A DNA stretch of 64,000 nucleotides from Winogradskyella bathintestinalis (GCF_030407435.1 NZ_JASDDK010000009.1:1-64000); one strand, 5' to 3'; counted from the stretch's first letter, positions 9,374 through 17,595 are shown. Notes: generated by a model not told the origin, from the sequence alone. Numbers and translations: made by a program.

Positions 9374-9949
9374 TCAATTTTTAAAAGCTATTTCTCTAAG
9401 TTTTTGCATACATCTGTATTTTTTATTTCGAGTAGATGCAGCATTTAAGGCCAATTCCTCAGCAATTAAATTCAAAGATTTTTTTTCAAAATAAAACTTA
9501 CGCAATAAGCTTTTACATGCCTCGCCTAAATTTTTAAAAGCATGCATTACATCTTCTAATCGTTTATCTTTTAAAATGTCATCGTCAATATCATTATATT
9601 CTTCTGCTTTAATTTCAAAATGCTTTAATCGTGATGTTACAATAGTTTTTTTATAACCTTGCGATCTCAAAACATCCAACCATTTATTTTTAGCAATTGC
9701 GTATATATAACTATTAATAGAAGTTTCGCTCTGTGGTCTGAATTTATTTTGTTTAACATTTTGCCAAACGGCTAAAAATGCTTCTTGATAAATATCTTTA
9801 GCCTGATCTTTAGAGCCATTGTTTTTTAATATAAAAATTTCAATTTTGGGATAATTATACCTGTAGATTTTCTTTAGTATAATAGGATCATTATCCTGAA
9901 TGGCAAGTATGACTTGACGTTGGGAATCGGTTTTAAATATGTTTTTCAT
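9374..9949 (-). CDS. ECF-type RNA polymerase sigma factor
   Basis: From the ATG at 9949 the product has 191 residues. Region 2 is seen as AKDIYQEAFLAVWQNV followed by YIYAIAKNKWLDVLRSQ, and region 4 as LNLIAEELALNAASTRNKKY with the recognition helix near the C-terminus. It therefore should direct RNA polymerase to its own promoters, probably including this unit. A longer reading from TTG at 9997 is unlikely: the bases at 9995-9998 form the -33 element of a good promoter whose start point lies near 9961. The next gene begins 12 bases after the stop, and the three genes to 5329 look like one operon. Confidence 0.9.
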   Translation of the reverse strand: MKNIFKTDSQRQVILAIQDNDPIILKKIYRYNYPKIEIFILKNNGSKDQAKDIYQEAFLAVWQNVKQNKFRPQSETSINSYIYAIAKNKWLDVLRSQGYKKTIVTSRLKHFEIKAEEYNDIDDDILKDKRLEDVMHAFKNLGEACKSLLRKFYFEKKSLNLIAEELALNAASTRNKKYRCMQKLREIAFKN

Positions 9950-9967
9950 ATTATTAGCTAAACAGAA

Positions 9968-9998
9968 TAAATATACGACTAATTCATTTTCTTTCAAA
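9968..9998 (-). promoter_or_regulatory. Promoter of the sigma/TPR/CHAT operon
   Basis: On the minus strand, TTTG (9998-9995), exactly 19 bases, then TATATTTA (9975-9968). It matches the housekeeping Bacteroidota promoter except for the last base. Transcription would start near 9961, leaving a leader of about 12 bases to the ATG at 9949. Confidence 0.7.
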
Positions 9999-10182
9999 TA
10001 GTTACGTTAGTAAATAGCTTTTTGTCGGCGAATGTTTTAAATAAACCCGTAATGGTACATAAATTGAATTCACAGTGGAAACTGCGGCAAAAGCAGTGGT
10101 TTTAATAGATTTTAAAATTAGTTTCTGCAGCAATATAGAATGAAGCAATTAAAAACTTTATAGGTACAATCATTATAAATAT

Positions 10183-10190
10183 TAACTTTG
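10183..10190 (+). promoter_or_regulatory. -7 promoter element of era
   Basis: TAACTTTG fits TAnnTTTG exactly; the start point would be near 10197, ten bases before the era ATG. The -33 region (CTTTA near 10156-10160) is weak. Confidence 0.55.
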
Positions 10191-10206
10191 CAGTAAAACA
10201 TGTAAG

Positions 10207-11088
10207 ATGCACAAAGCTGGTTTTGTAAATATTATTGGAAATCCTAATGTTGGTAAGTCGACATTGATGAATGCGTTTATAGGTGAAAAGCTATCTATAA
10301 TCACCTCTAAAGCGCAAACTACGAGACATAGAATATTAGGTATTGTAAATGGTGAGGATTTTCAGGTGATTTTAAGTGATACGCCGGGAATTATTAAACC
10401 AGCTTATGAATTACAAGAATCTATGATGGATTTCGTAAAATCGGCTTTTGATGATGCTGATGTGCTGATTTATATGGTTGAAATAGGAGAGAAGGAGTTA
10501 AAGGATGAAGCCTTTTTTAATAAAATAACCAATTCTAAAATTCCTGTTCTACTGTTATTAAATAAGATTGACAAATCTAACCAAGAGCAATTAGAAGAGC
10601 AATCTGAGCTGTGGCAACAAAAGGTTCCTAATGCTGAGTTTTTTCCTATTTCTGCGACGGAAGGATTTAATGTTCAAAATGTATTTAATAGAATAATCGA
10701 ATTACTACCCGAATCTCCGGCCTTTTATCCAAAAGATCAATTAACCGATAAACCTGAACGTTTTTTTGTAAATGAGGCCATTAGAGAAAAAATCTTAATG
10801 CATTACAAAAAAGAAATTCCGTACGCTGTAGAGGTTGATACCGAAGAGTTTTTTGAAGAAGACAATATTATAAGAATGCGTTCTGTAATTATGGTTGAGC
10901 GCGAAACTCAAAAAGGAATTCTCATTGGCCATAAAGGAACCGCTTTAAAACGTGTTGGAGTGGAGGCTCGAAAAGATTTAGAAAAATTCTTTGGTAAGCA
11001 AGTGCATTTAGAGTTATATGTAAAAGTTAATAAGAATTGGAGGAGTAACCAGAAGCAATTACGTCGTTTTGGATATAATCAGAAATAG
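10207..11088 (+). CDS. era: GTPase Era
   Basis: A 293-residue GTPase that binds the 3' end of 16S rRNA and helps mature the 30S subunit. The G domain shows GNPNVGKST at residues 11-19, DTPG at 58-61 and NKID at 119-122. A C-terminal KH RNA-binding domain contains MVERETQKGILIGHKGTAL followed by KRVG. Length and start are normal for the family. It stands alone: the sigma-factor unit is divergent on the left and decayed DNA follows on the right. Confidence 0.97.
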   Translation: MHKAGFVNIIGNPNVGKSTLMNAFIGEKLSIITSKAQTTRHRILGIVNGEDFQVILSDTPGIIKPAYELQESMMDFVKSAFDDADVLIYMVEIGEKELKDEAFFNKITNSKIPVLLLLNKIDKSNQEQLEEQSELWQQKVPNAEFFPISATEGFNVQNVFNRIIELLPESPAFYPKDQLTDKPERFFVNEAIREKILMHYKKEIPYAVEVDTEEFFEEDNIIRMRSVIMVERETQKGILIGHKGTALKRVGVEARKDLEKFFGKQVHLELYVKVNKNWRSNQKQLRRFGYNQK

Positions 11089-11359
11089 TAAGGACATCTT
11101 ATTCGCAATAGTTTTTATTTTTAACAGATAATGGTTGAGTGATAATCGCCGCTATAATTTTTTAATCTTCTACCTTTATTATCTTCTCATTTTTTGGTAG
11201 AATTAGCTACTCAAGCTAATAGGCATAGGTATTTAGTAGTGGCTTGTTTTTCTTTATGTCGTAATAATGAGCTTGTATTGAATCCGAAAATAACTGCTAA
11301 TTTGGGCATTGTGAGCCATATATAAAATCGTTATAATAATTATATAATACGCATCTAGA
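11089..11359 (+). other. Intergenic stretch after era, nothing recognised
   Basis: AT-rich DNA with stops in all frames and no hairpin with a T run. Together with the pseudogene that follows, it forms about 0.9 kb without an intact gene. Confidence 0.5.
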
Positions 11360-11836
11360 ATGCTACGAAATTATTGGAATGAAAAATGGAGACAGATTGA
11401 ATATGAAGACAAGATTTCCAAAAAAGAAAAGTTAAAATTTCAAATTACTGCAGAATCATAAATTGCAAAACCGATGAAGAGTTTTTCGAAAAAGAATACT
11501 TTATAAATAGATATTAAGATTTACCTATTAAACAAAAAAAGAACGGAAAACAGATTAGTAGGTATGTCCATAAACTTATTGCTAATCAATTGTTTTTTTA
11601 AAAAAATCACGGCGTTTGTATTATTCACTTTTCAATTACGACAAAACCAACAATCGGTTAGAAAATTTAAAATGAGCGACCAAAAATTATTAAACGTCAA
11701 TCAAATAACGAAAAAATAGGTTGACTATGATAGCAAAACGATTCAGGGAGTCTGAAATGAAAATTACAGAATTAAAACAGAGGAAAATTGGGGTTCTGTA
11801 ACGGTACAGAAAGATGAGTCACATACGGTTAATTAA
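11360..11836 (+). pseudogene. Decayed NUMOD4/HNH-endonuclease-like gene
   Basis: Pieces of one protein can be followed rightwards across several frames. MLRNYWNEKWRQIEYEDKIS starts at 11360 and stops at 11459-11461. After a frame change INCKTDEEFFEKEYF and NGKQISRYVHKLIANQLF follow. After another comes NYDKTNNRLENLK at 11637-11672, where a TGA (11673-11675) replaces the expected Trp codon before ATK. The end YRIKTEENWGSVTV stops at 11834-11836. The order W-x-x-I N-terminus, YVHKL, DKTNNRLENLKW and a C-terminal ENWG matches NUMOD4/HNH_3-type endonuclease-like proteins known from flavobacterial genomes. At least three stops and two frameshifts show it is dead. Family assignment is from memory of these motifs. 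Confidence 0.75.
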
Positions 11837-11980
11837 TTCTTAGTTACAAACCAATTTACAAAAGTAACGTAACTATTAAAATTGATTTTTTTGCTACGAT
11901 AAGGCATATACGACATCGCCAAATAATAAAATAAAGCTTAACTTCTTAAATAAAGTCACAATTTTAAAGCCATTCATTCC

Positions 11981-11988
11981 TAAATTTG
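11981..11988 (+). promoter_or_regulatory. -7 promoter element of the small protein/doxDA unit
   Basis: TAAATTTG is an exact TAnnTTTG match with a weak -33 region. The transcript would begin near 11995, so a GTG at 11994 cannot be the start of the following gene. Confidence 0.55.
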
Positions 11989-12029
11989 CAAGAGTGAAAA
12001 TAAAGTTAGAAATAAAAAACGTTAATTCA

Positions 12030-12365
12030 ATGCTGTTCATATTTGGACTAGCATTCTTGCTTATAATTTCTCCGTGTAAAATTAGAAATTTTATTCAGGC
12101 TGAATTTGGTGTTCCTACGACGCAAGTTTTAAACAAAAGTCAATCAGTACTTTCTCAATCTAATTGTCAGACGTTTAATGAGTCTATTCAAACTATTTCT
12201 AAACAAACGATTGAGCAACCTGATTATCTCACATCAGAAGCTTATAATTTTGAATTTCTAATAAATTCATCTAATAATTCTTTTTCTCAAGGAACGTTAA
12301 AAAAACGACAGGTTGCGGATGTTCCTTTATACATTTTATATCAAAATATTCAAGTTTATATGTAA
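12030..12365 (+). CDS. Small exported or membrane protein of unknown function
   Basis: From the ATG at 12030 the product has 111 residues. The N-terminus is a hydrophobic segment (MLFIFGLAFLLIISPCKIRN), either a signal peptide or an anchor, then EFGVPTTQVLNKSQS and a polar tail with Cys residues (near SNCQTF). I do not recognise a domain, though similar small proteins with a PCK-RNFIQAE start seem to occur in flavobacteria. The gene sits 68 bases upstream of the fused DoxD-DoxA gene on the same strand with no convincing terminator between, which suggests joint expression and perhaps a shared role in the membrane. Confidence 0.65.
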   Translation: MLFIFGLAFLLIISPCKIRNFIQAEFGVPTTQVLNKSQSVLSQSNCQTFNESIQTISKQTIEQPDYLTSEAYNFEFLINSSNNSFSQGTLKKRQVADVPLYILYQNIQVYM

Positions 12366-12433
12366 TTGATTTTTCGATGAGTTAACATTAAAGCAGTTAA
12401 AAGACTGCATTTTATCAATTACAAATAATAAAC

Positions 12434-13444
12434 ATGAAAAATATAAAAAATGATGCAGGGCTGTTAGCTTTAGCATTAAGATTGGTAGTGGGATGGACTT
12501 ATTTTTCCGCTTTTTGGAGGAGAACTGCACTAGCCAACAAACTAGACCCAGAAGCCGCAGGATATATCGGTGAAAAGTTTAACGCTTTTTTACCCAACGC
12601 CTTAGGTATAAAACCCCTAATTCAATATCTAGTAGAAAATCCAGATGCCCTTTGGATTAATATGGTAATTTTCACGATCATTGAAGGTGTTGTAGGTTTA
12701 TTCATTATGTTCGGTTTGTTTACCCGAATAATGAGTATAGGTGTTTTTGGACTTGCAATGGGCATTCTATTAGGTTCAGGGTGGATTGGCACAACGTGTC
12801 TCGACGAATGGCAAATAGGAGTGCTAGGAATCGCTACAGGATTTGTCTTATTTTTAACTGGAAGTGGAAAATACTCTGTGGACAATTATTTAGTTAAAAA
12901 TAATAATACAATTACTCAAACGAAATGGTTTGCTTGGTTTGGTTCAGGTTTAATACCCATAAAAGAAAGTGTTTTTTCCAAAGTTGTTTTATTTGGTTCT
13001 CTATTTATTTTAGGAATGACATTAATGACAAACCAAGTATTTCACGGTGGCTTGTGGGGAGCCCTTCATAATAAATCGGTAAAACCAAAACTGGAAATTA
13101 CCGAAGGAAAAATAGTGAATAATATATTAAGCTTTGATATATTTAGAACGGAAGGTGTGGACGTATATGGCGCTTGGGTAATTGGTATTGAATTGTTTGA
13201 CGACAAAAAAAGTTCAATCCTAGAATATACTCAAGATGATTTAGCCATACTTAAAGATAAGAGTATTTCAAATTACTATGTAGCTAAAATAAAACCAGGT
13301 AAACATAGTCTCATTGTTCCATTAGGAGCTAAAGCCAAATTAAACTTGAATAATGAAGTTTTAGCAACATTGCCAAACGGAACCTATACACTCAAAATTA
13401 CTGACATAAGTGGTGCTTTTTGGGAATATAAGATTGTAAAATAA
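12434..13444 (+). CDS. Fused DoxD-DoxA protein (thiosulfate:quinone oxidoreductase-like)
   Basis: A 336-residue membrane protein. Residues about 1-155 form a four-helix DoxX/DoxD-type domain (LALALRLVVGWTYFSAFWRR, IIEGVVGLFIMFGLFTRIMS, LGIATGFVLFLTG). A helix near 190-205 leads to a C-terminal soluble DoxA-like domain with VYGAWVIGIELFDD, LIVPLGAKAKLNL and WEYKIVK. In Acidianus, DoxD and DoxA are the two subunits of an enzyme that oxidises thiosulfate and passes electrons to quinone; fusions occur in Bacteroidota. Whether this one acts on thiosulfate is not shown by the sequence. A short upstream hairpin (GCAGT/ACTGC, 12393-12408) may modulate expression. Confidence 0.8.
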   Translation: MKNIKNDAGLLALALRLVVGWTYFSAFWRRTALANKLDPEAAGYIGEKFNAFLPNALGIKPLIQYLVENPDALWINMVIFTIIEGVVGLFIMFGLFTRIMSIGVFGLAMGILLGSGWIGTTCLDEWQIGVLGIATGFVLFLTGSGKYSVDNYLVKNNNTITQTKWFAWFGSGLIPIKESVFSKVVLFGSLFILGMTLMTNQVFHGGLWGALHNKSVKPKLEITEGKIVNNILSFDIFRTEGVDVYGAWVIGIELFDDKKSSILEYTQDDLAILKDKSISNYYVAKIKPGKHSLIVPLGAKAKLNLNNEVLATLPNGTYTLKITDISGAFWEYKIVK

Positions 13445-13899
13445 TAACAGTTATCCATGTGTCAAATCAATAACGGTTCGGGTATAAACTCGAGCCGTAT
13501 TGTATCCCACTAAAATATCTCACTACTTATAAGAATAGGTTGTTAATTGGGCTATTGCGTTAATGTTTTATTGATGTTGTAGACCTTATAAGAAGACTCA
13601 ATATGTTTTTACAATTTTTTGATTTTACGACTAATTAGTTTCTTAAACAACATGGATATTTTACGGTACCAATTAAAATATCTCGGAATATTTAAGTTTG
13701 AATCCATATTTAGACCTACCAATTATTACTGTTTAAATTTGAAATTACAAGCGCTTGCTTTGTAATATTTATATAACAGAGGTTATATGAATAATTTTAG
13801 ATCATCAAATTTTACTGCTCAAGACGTTTTACAAATAGATGCATTAATTAAAGACTGAACTATATAACAAAAACTGGCAAAAATTGTAACTTTACCAAA
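13445..13899 (+). other. Intergenic region before the TPP riboswitch
   Basis: It contains a weak inverted repeat just after doxDA (ACGGTTCG/CGAGCCGT, 13473-13498, no T run), a second hairpin at 13744-13766 (ATTACA-AGC/GCT-TGTAAT), and a 23-codon reading frame at 13787-13858 without recognisable similarity. A near-consensus -7 element TAACTTTA lies at 13887-13894; it is close to the riboswitch and could start the thi transcript. Otherwise the DNA looks decayed. Confidence 0.45.
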
Positions 13900-13976
13900 T
13901 CGTTAGGGGTGCCAAAATTATGGCTGAGATGATACCCTATGAACCTGATATGTTTAACAACAGCGGAGGGAAACGA
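13900..13976 (+). promoter_or_regulatory. TPP riboswitch aptamer (THI element)
   Basis: All conserved blocks are present in order: AGGGGTGCC, GGCTGAGATGATACCC, GAACCTGAT, and CAGCGGAGGGAAAC. A closing stem TCGTT/AACGA joins 13900-13904 with 13972-13976. It senses thiamine pyrophosphate. A terminator hairpin begins 33 bases downstream and the thiM ATG follows, so control is most likely by premature termination when TPP is bound. Confidence 0.96.
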
Positions 13977-14008
13977 GGATTGTATATAATCAACATATAT
14001 AACTATAC

Positions 14009-14042
14009 AAGCCACTTTCGCAGCTGCGGAAGTGGCTTTTTT
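14009..14042 (+). terminator. Riboswitch-controlled terminator before thiM
   Basis: AAGCCACTTTCGCAG (14009-14023) pairs almost perfectly with CTGCGGAAGTGGCTT (14024-14038) and runs into six T residues. It lies between the TPP aptamer and thiM, 12 bases before the ATG, as the expression platform. Confidence 0.9.
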
Positions 14043-14053
14043 ATTAACAAAAA

Positions 14054-14842
14054 ATGACAATAGAAATTATGTCTAAGAAAGAACAATTCGAGAAAATACT
14101 AAAAGAAATACGAGACCAGTCGCCTTTAGTTCATAACATCACCAATTATGTAGTAATGAATAATACGGCCAATGCGTTGCTAGCTATTGGTGCATCACCA
14201 GTAATGGCACATGCCATTGAAGAGGTAGAGGAGATTACTTCCATTGTCTCGGCTTTAGTCATCAATATGGGGACCCTGAGTCCAAAATGGGTTGAGGCAA
14301 TGGAAATAGCAATAAAAAAGGCAAATGCACTTAATAAACCAGTTGTTTTTGATCCTGTAGGTGTGGGAGCTTCTACATACAGAACCGAGACAGCTTTAAA
14401 AATAATAGAAAGCTACAAACCTTCCGTTATTAGAGGAAATGCTTCAGAAATTTTAGCATTAACACAATTAAGTAATAATACTAAAGGAGTCGATAGTACG
14501 ATCAGTTCTGAAAATGCATTGCATGCGGCACAAGAACTATCAAAAAAACTAAATAATACAATTGTTATAAGTGGAGCCACAGATTACATTATAACAGGCG
14601 AAAATATTGATAAAGTCACCACTGGTAAACCTATTATGGCTAAAGTTACCGGAATGGGCTGCACGGCTACTAGCATAATTGGATCGTGTATTGCTGTAAA
14701 CCCAAACTATCATATGGCATCATACTTGGCCATGGAATTAATGGGGGAAGCTGGCAATATGGCTGAAAAAATATCAAAAGGGACTGGTAGTTTCCAGATG
14801 AATTTTATCGATGCCTTATATCAAATAGCGAACGAAAAATGA
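14054..14842 (+). CDS. thiM: Hydroxyethylthiazole kinase
   Basis: This 262-residue ribokinase-fold enzyme phosphorylates the salvaged thiazole moiety of thiamine. It carries the family start SPLVHNITNYVVMNNTANAL, VFDPVGVGAS, and the anion-hole/ATP region TGMGCTATSIIGSC. The ATG at 14054 is 12 bases after the riboswitch terminator; an in-frame ATG at codon 6 (MSKKEQ) is an alternative. The stop overlaps the thiE start by four bases (ATGA), which indicates translational coupling. It is the first gene of the salvage operon. Confidence 0.96.
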   Translation: MTIEIMSKKEQFEKILKEIRDQSPLVHNITNYVVMNNTANALLAIGASPVMAHAIEEVEEITSIVSALVINMGTLSPKWVEAMEIAIKKANALNKPVVFDPVGVGASTYRTETALKIIESYKPSVIRGNASEILALTQLSNNTKGVDSTISSENALHAAQELSKKLNNTIVISGATDYIITGENIDKVTTGKPIMAKVTGMGCTATSIIGSCIAVNPNYHMASYLAMELMGEAGNMAEKISKGTGSFQMNFIDALYQIANEK

Positions 14843-15483
14843 AAAAGGTCAATTATTCTCTAATGTATGTTACAGATGAGCGAATTACAGACCATACGCA
14901 ATTCTTAAATGTTCTAGAATCTAGCCTAAAAGGAGGTGCTAGCATTGTTCAATTGAGAGAAAAAAAGTTAAATACAAAACAGTTTTATTTGCGAGCAATA
15001 GCGGTAAAAAAACTTTGTGCAAAATACAATACGCCACTTATTATAAATGATAGAATTGATATTGCTCTAGCTATAGATGCATATGGTGTACATATTGGTC
15101 AGAAAGATATGCCGGTCTGCATTGCACGGACATTATTAGGAAAAAATAAAATTATAGGTTGGTCTGTAAGTAATGAGGAGCAAGCGGTAGAAGCCAATAA
15201 TCTAGCGGTTAATTATATTGGTTTATCCCCAATTTTTAAAACAGAAACAAAAATAAGGGACTTAGATACTCCGTTGGGTGTTGAAGGTTTAAAAAAAATA
15301 AAAAAATTAAGTAATAAATTTATTATCTGCATAGGCGGAATCGATAAATCTAATACAGCAAAACTAATACAAAATGGATCCGATGGTGTAGCCATAGTTT
15401 CGGCTATTTCACAAGCCAATAATCCAGAACAAGCAACACAACAATTAAAAGAAATTATATGTCAAACTGGTACAAAGCAATAA
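14839..15483 (+). CDS. thiE: Thiamine phosphate synthase
   Basis: A 214-residue TIM-barrel enzyme that joins HMP pyrophosphate and thiazole phosphate to thiamine phosphate. Visible signatures are GGASIVQLREK, PLIINDRIDIALAIDAYGVH followed by IGQKDMP, GLSPIFKTETK, and the phosphate-binding IGGIDKSN. It overlaps thiM by four bases and its end overlaps tenA by 25 bases, so the operon is tightly packed. ThiE is usual in both salvage and de novo synthesis. Confidence 0.96.
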   Translation: MKKVNYSLMYVTDERITDHTQFLNVLESSLKGGASIVQLREKKLNTKQFYLRAIAVKKLCAKYNTPLIINDRIDIALAIDAYGVHIGQKDMPVCIARTLLGKNKIIGWSVSNEEQAVEANNLAVNYIGLSPIFKTETKIRDLDTPLGVEGLKKIKKLSNKFIICIGGIDKSNTAKLIQNGSDGVAIVSAISQANNPEQATQQLKEIICQTGTKQ

Positions 15484-16112
15484 ACCAAAACACAGCACGC
15501 ATATTGGAACAAATCAAAGCACATGATTTTATAAAAGAACTTATGGCTGGTACGCTATCAAAAGAAATATTTAATTTTTATATAAACCAAGATGCTATTT
15601 ATTTATCTGAATACAAAAAGATTTTGGCCCAAATTGGTGTTAAATGCTCAGATGAAAATGATACACAGTTTTTTTTGAATGCCGCAACAGGAATAATAAC
15701 TGTAGAAAATGCACTGCACCAGAATTTTCTTAATGAAAAATGTATTATAAATGAAGCCTCGGTGACTTGCGAACTTTATATAAGTTACTTGTCTCGCATG
15801 ACACATACTAAATCTTTAGAAGAAGGTCTTGCGGCTGTACTTCCATGTTTTACTATTTACCAACAGATTGGGGATTACATTTTAGCCAATCAAACAAACA
15901 AAGACAATAACCCATACCAAGATTGGATAAATACTTATGGTGGAGAAGCGTTTGCAAATTCAGTGAAGAATGCTATCGAAATAACTAATAAATATGCCAT
16001 TAAATCATCACCAGAGCGCATCGATAAAATGAATACAGCTTTTGAAAAAGCATCAAAATTAGAATGGATGTTTTGGGACAGTGCGTATAATAAAGAATCA
16101 TGGAAAATATAA
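15459..16112 (+). CDS. tenA: TenA-family aminopyrimidine aminohydrolase (thiaminase II)
   Basis: A 217-residue helical enzyme that hydrolyses degraded thiamine (formylamino- or aminomethyl-pyrimidine) to HMP for reuse. The active-site Cys130 sits in LPCFTIYQQIGDYI, an Asp/Tyr pair in NQDAIYLSEYKK, and a C-terminal Glu in EWMFWDSAY. The start overlaps thiE by 25 bases, and the end overlaps thiD by 13 bases. It fits a pathway that scavenges damaged thiamine rather than making the pyrimidine with ThiC. Confidence 0.94.
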   Translation: MSNWYKAINQNTARILEQIKAHDFIKELMAGTLSKEIFNFYINQDAIYLSEYKKILAQIGVKCSDENDTQFFLNAATGIITVENALHQNFLNEKCIINEASVTCELYISYLSRMTHTKSLEEGLAAVLPCFTIYQQIGDYILANQTNKDNNPYQDWINTYGGEAFANSVKNAIEITNKYAIKSSPERIDKMNTAFEKASKLEWMFWDSAYNKESWKI

Positions 16113-16912
16113 AGACATTATATAACAGTGTGTTGACTATTGCAGGAAGCGATTCTGGAGGTTGCGCAGGAATACAAGCAGATATTAAAAGTATTTCAGC
16201 ATGTGGCGCATTCGCTGCAAGTGTTATTACAGCATCTACAGCACAAAATACAATAGGTGTTATTGATATACACCCAATGCCTATTTTACATATTGAAAAA
16301 CAACTGGATGCCGTGTTTTCTGATATAAATTTTGGAGCGATTAAAATAGGGATGCTTCACTCATGTGAAGTAATAGAAACGGTTGATCGAAAATTAGCTG
16401 AATATAATGCGAAAAATGTGGTTATAGATCCTGTAATGATTGCAACATCAGGTGATAAATTAATCACTGACAATGCCATAAATTGCTTAAAAAAGTTACT
16501 GCCAAAAGCATTACTTATTACACCCAATACTAAAGAAGCAGAAACCTTAATTGAACAACCGATAAATAGGCAAAACGCCGAAGTTGCGGCTAAAAATATT
16601 GGGATGAGATTTAAAACATCCGTATTGCTTAAAGGAGGTCATTTAGAGGATTCGGGAGATGGTATATTTGATGTTTTGTACGACTATTCAACCAATAAAA
16701 TAACTGTATTTAAAAACTCAAGAATAGACACAAATAATACACACGGTACAGGTTGTAGTTTGTCATCAAGTATAGCTGCGTATTTAAGTAAAGGATATAA
16801 ATTAGAAAATGCTGTTAAGGAAGCTTGTAAATTTATAAACCTTGCTATTGATAATGGCAAAAATAAAATATTCGGAAAAGGTAACGGGCCTATTAATCAC
16901 TTCGGATTATAA
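16100..16912 (+). CDS. thiD: Bifunctional HMP kinase / HMP-phosphate kinase
   Basis: A 270-residue ribokinase-fold enzyme that phosphorylates hydroxymethylpyrimidine twice, giving the pyrophosphate used by ThiE. Motifs: TIAGSDSGGCAGIQADIKS near the N-terminus, VIDPVMIATSGD, LITPNTKEAE, VLLKGGH, and the catalytic NTHGTGCSLSSSIAAYL. It is the last gene of the riboswitch-controlled operon. No thiC, thiG, thiH or thiS is near, so what is seen here supports salvage only. Confidence 0.96.
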   Translation: MENIKTLYNSVLTIAGSDSGGCAGIQADIKSISACGAFAASVITASTAQNTIGVIDIHPMPILHIEKQLDAVFSDINFGAIKIGMLHSCEVIETVDRKLAEYNAKNVVIDPVMIATSGDKLITDNAINCLKKLLPKALLITPNTKEAETLIEQPINRQNAEVAAKNIGMRFKTSVLLKGGHLEDSGDGIFDVLYDYSTNKITVFKNSRIDTNNTHGTGCSLSSSIAAYLSKGYKLENAVKEACKFINLAIDNGKNKIFGKGNGPINHFGL

Positions 16913-17595
16913 CAGAGGTCTAAAATATATAATAACACGTGTTGTGCTTGATCGGAACATCAGCTATTTAAAATAAAATGATTTAAAAGTTAATAATTTC
17001 TGAAATACGTAATACATATGAATTAGATGAAATAATCTTTAGCTAACTTAAATTTGTTGCTTAGATATATTTTTGAAAAATACTTGCGGGTAAAAGAACA
17101 AAACTAAATGTAGAATTATTTCCCAGGAAAATGTATACAATACGCTCCAACAAAATTAAGAGAATTGATAGAGTGCTGCTATCTCGAATTCCATAAGCAT
17201 TCAAATTTATAGACTGCACTATAAAAATTTTTTACGAACTGCTTCAAAAAAAATTAAAACTATACATCGTAATTTGCTTTAAAGTCAGTATTTCAGCGTG
17301 TTGGCGTATTGTTTTGTTTAAATTAATTACGGGCGTCCTTTTTGTGGCCTATTTCGAACGTCAAATAAAATATATGATCAGTAAATTTCTCTATTCATTT
17401 TTTAATCTGCATGGCTTTGAATACAGAAAAAAATAAAGAGCTTTTTATGTAAAGTTTGAATATGGTTATAATAATGCAGATAATCTGTTAATGTAGTTAA
17501 AACATTTCCTTCAATATTTTGTTTAATGTTATTTATGGAAATGATAATTATGAAATTCCAAATTTCAAAATAATCGTACGTAGCATTAAAGAAAT
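16913..17595. other. 683-base intergenic region, probably decayed DNA
   Basis: No intact gene, RNA or repeat was recognised. On the minus strand between about 17410 and 17230 two frames read in succession as MNREIY, SYILFDVRNRPQKGRP and VINLNKTIRQHAEILTLKQI, interrupted by stops. This looks like a broken reading frame but resembles nothing I can name. A lone TATTTTTG (17068-17075) has no -33 partner and no gene behind it. Confidence 0.4.

Noticed and set aside
9950..9997. TTG-initiated extension of the ECF sigma factor
   Set aside because: The TTG is the -33 element of a promoter with exact 19-base spacing; the region upstream of the ATG is not expected to be transcribed.
12622..12885. Leftward frame inside doxDA
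   Set aside because: Lies entirely within a well-recognised membrane protein gene; no motif and no promoter.
13473..13498. Hairpin ACGGTTCG/CGAGCCGT after doxDA as terminator
   Set aside because: Contains a wobble pair, a ten-base loop and no T run; noted only in the intergenic description.
17068..17075. TATTTTTG as promoter for a gene after thiD
   Set aside because: No -33 element at proper distance and no intact gene downstream on the plus strand.
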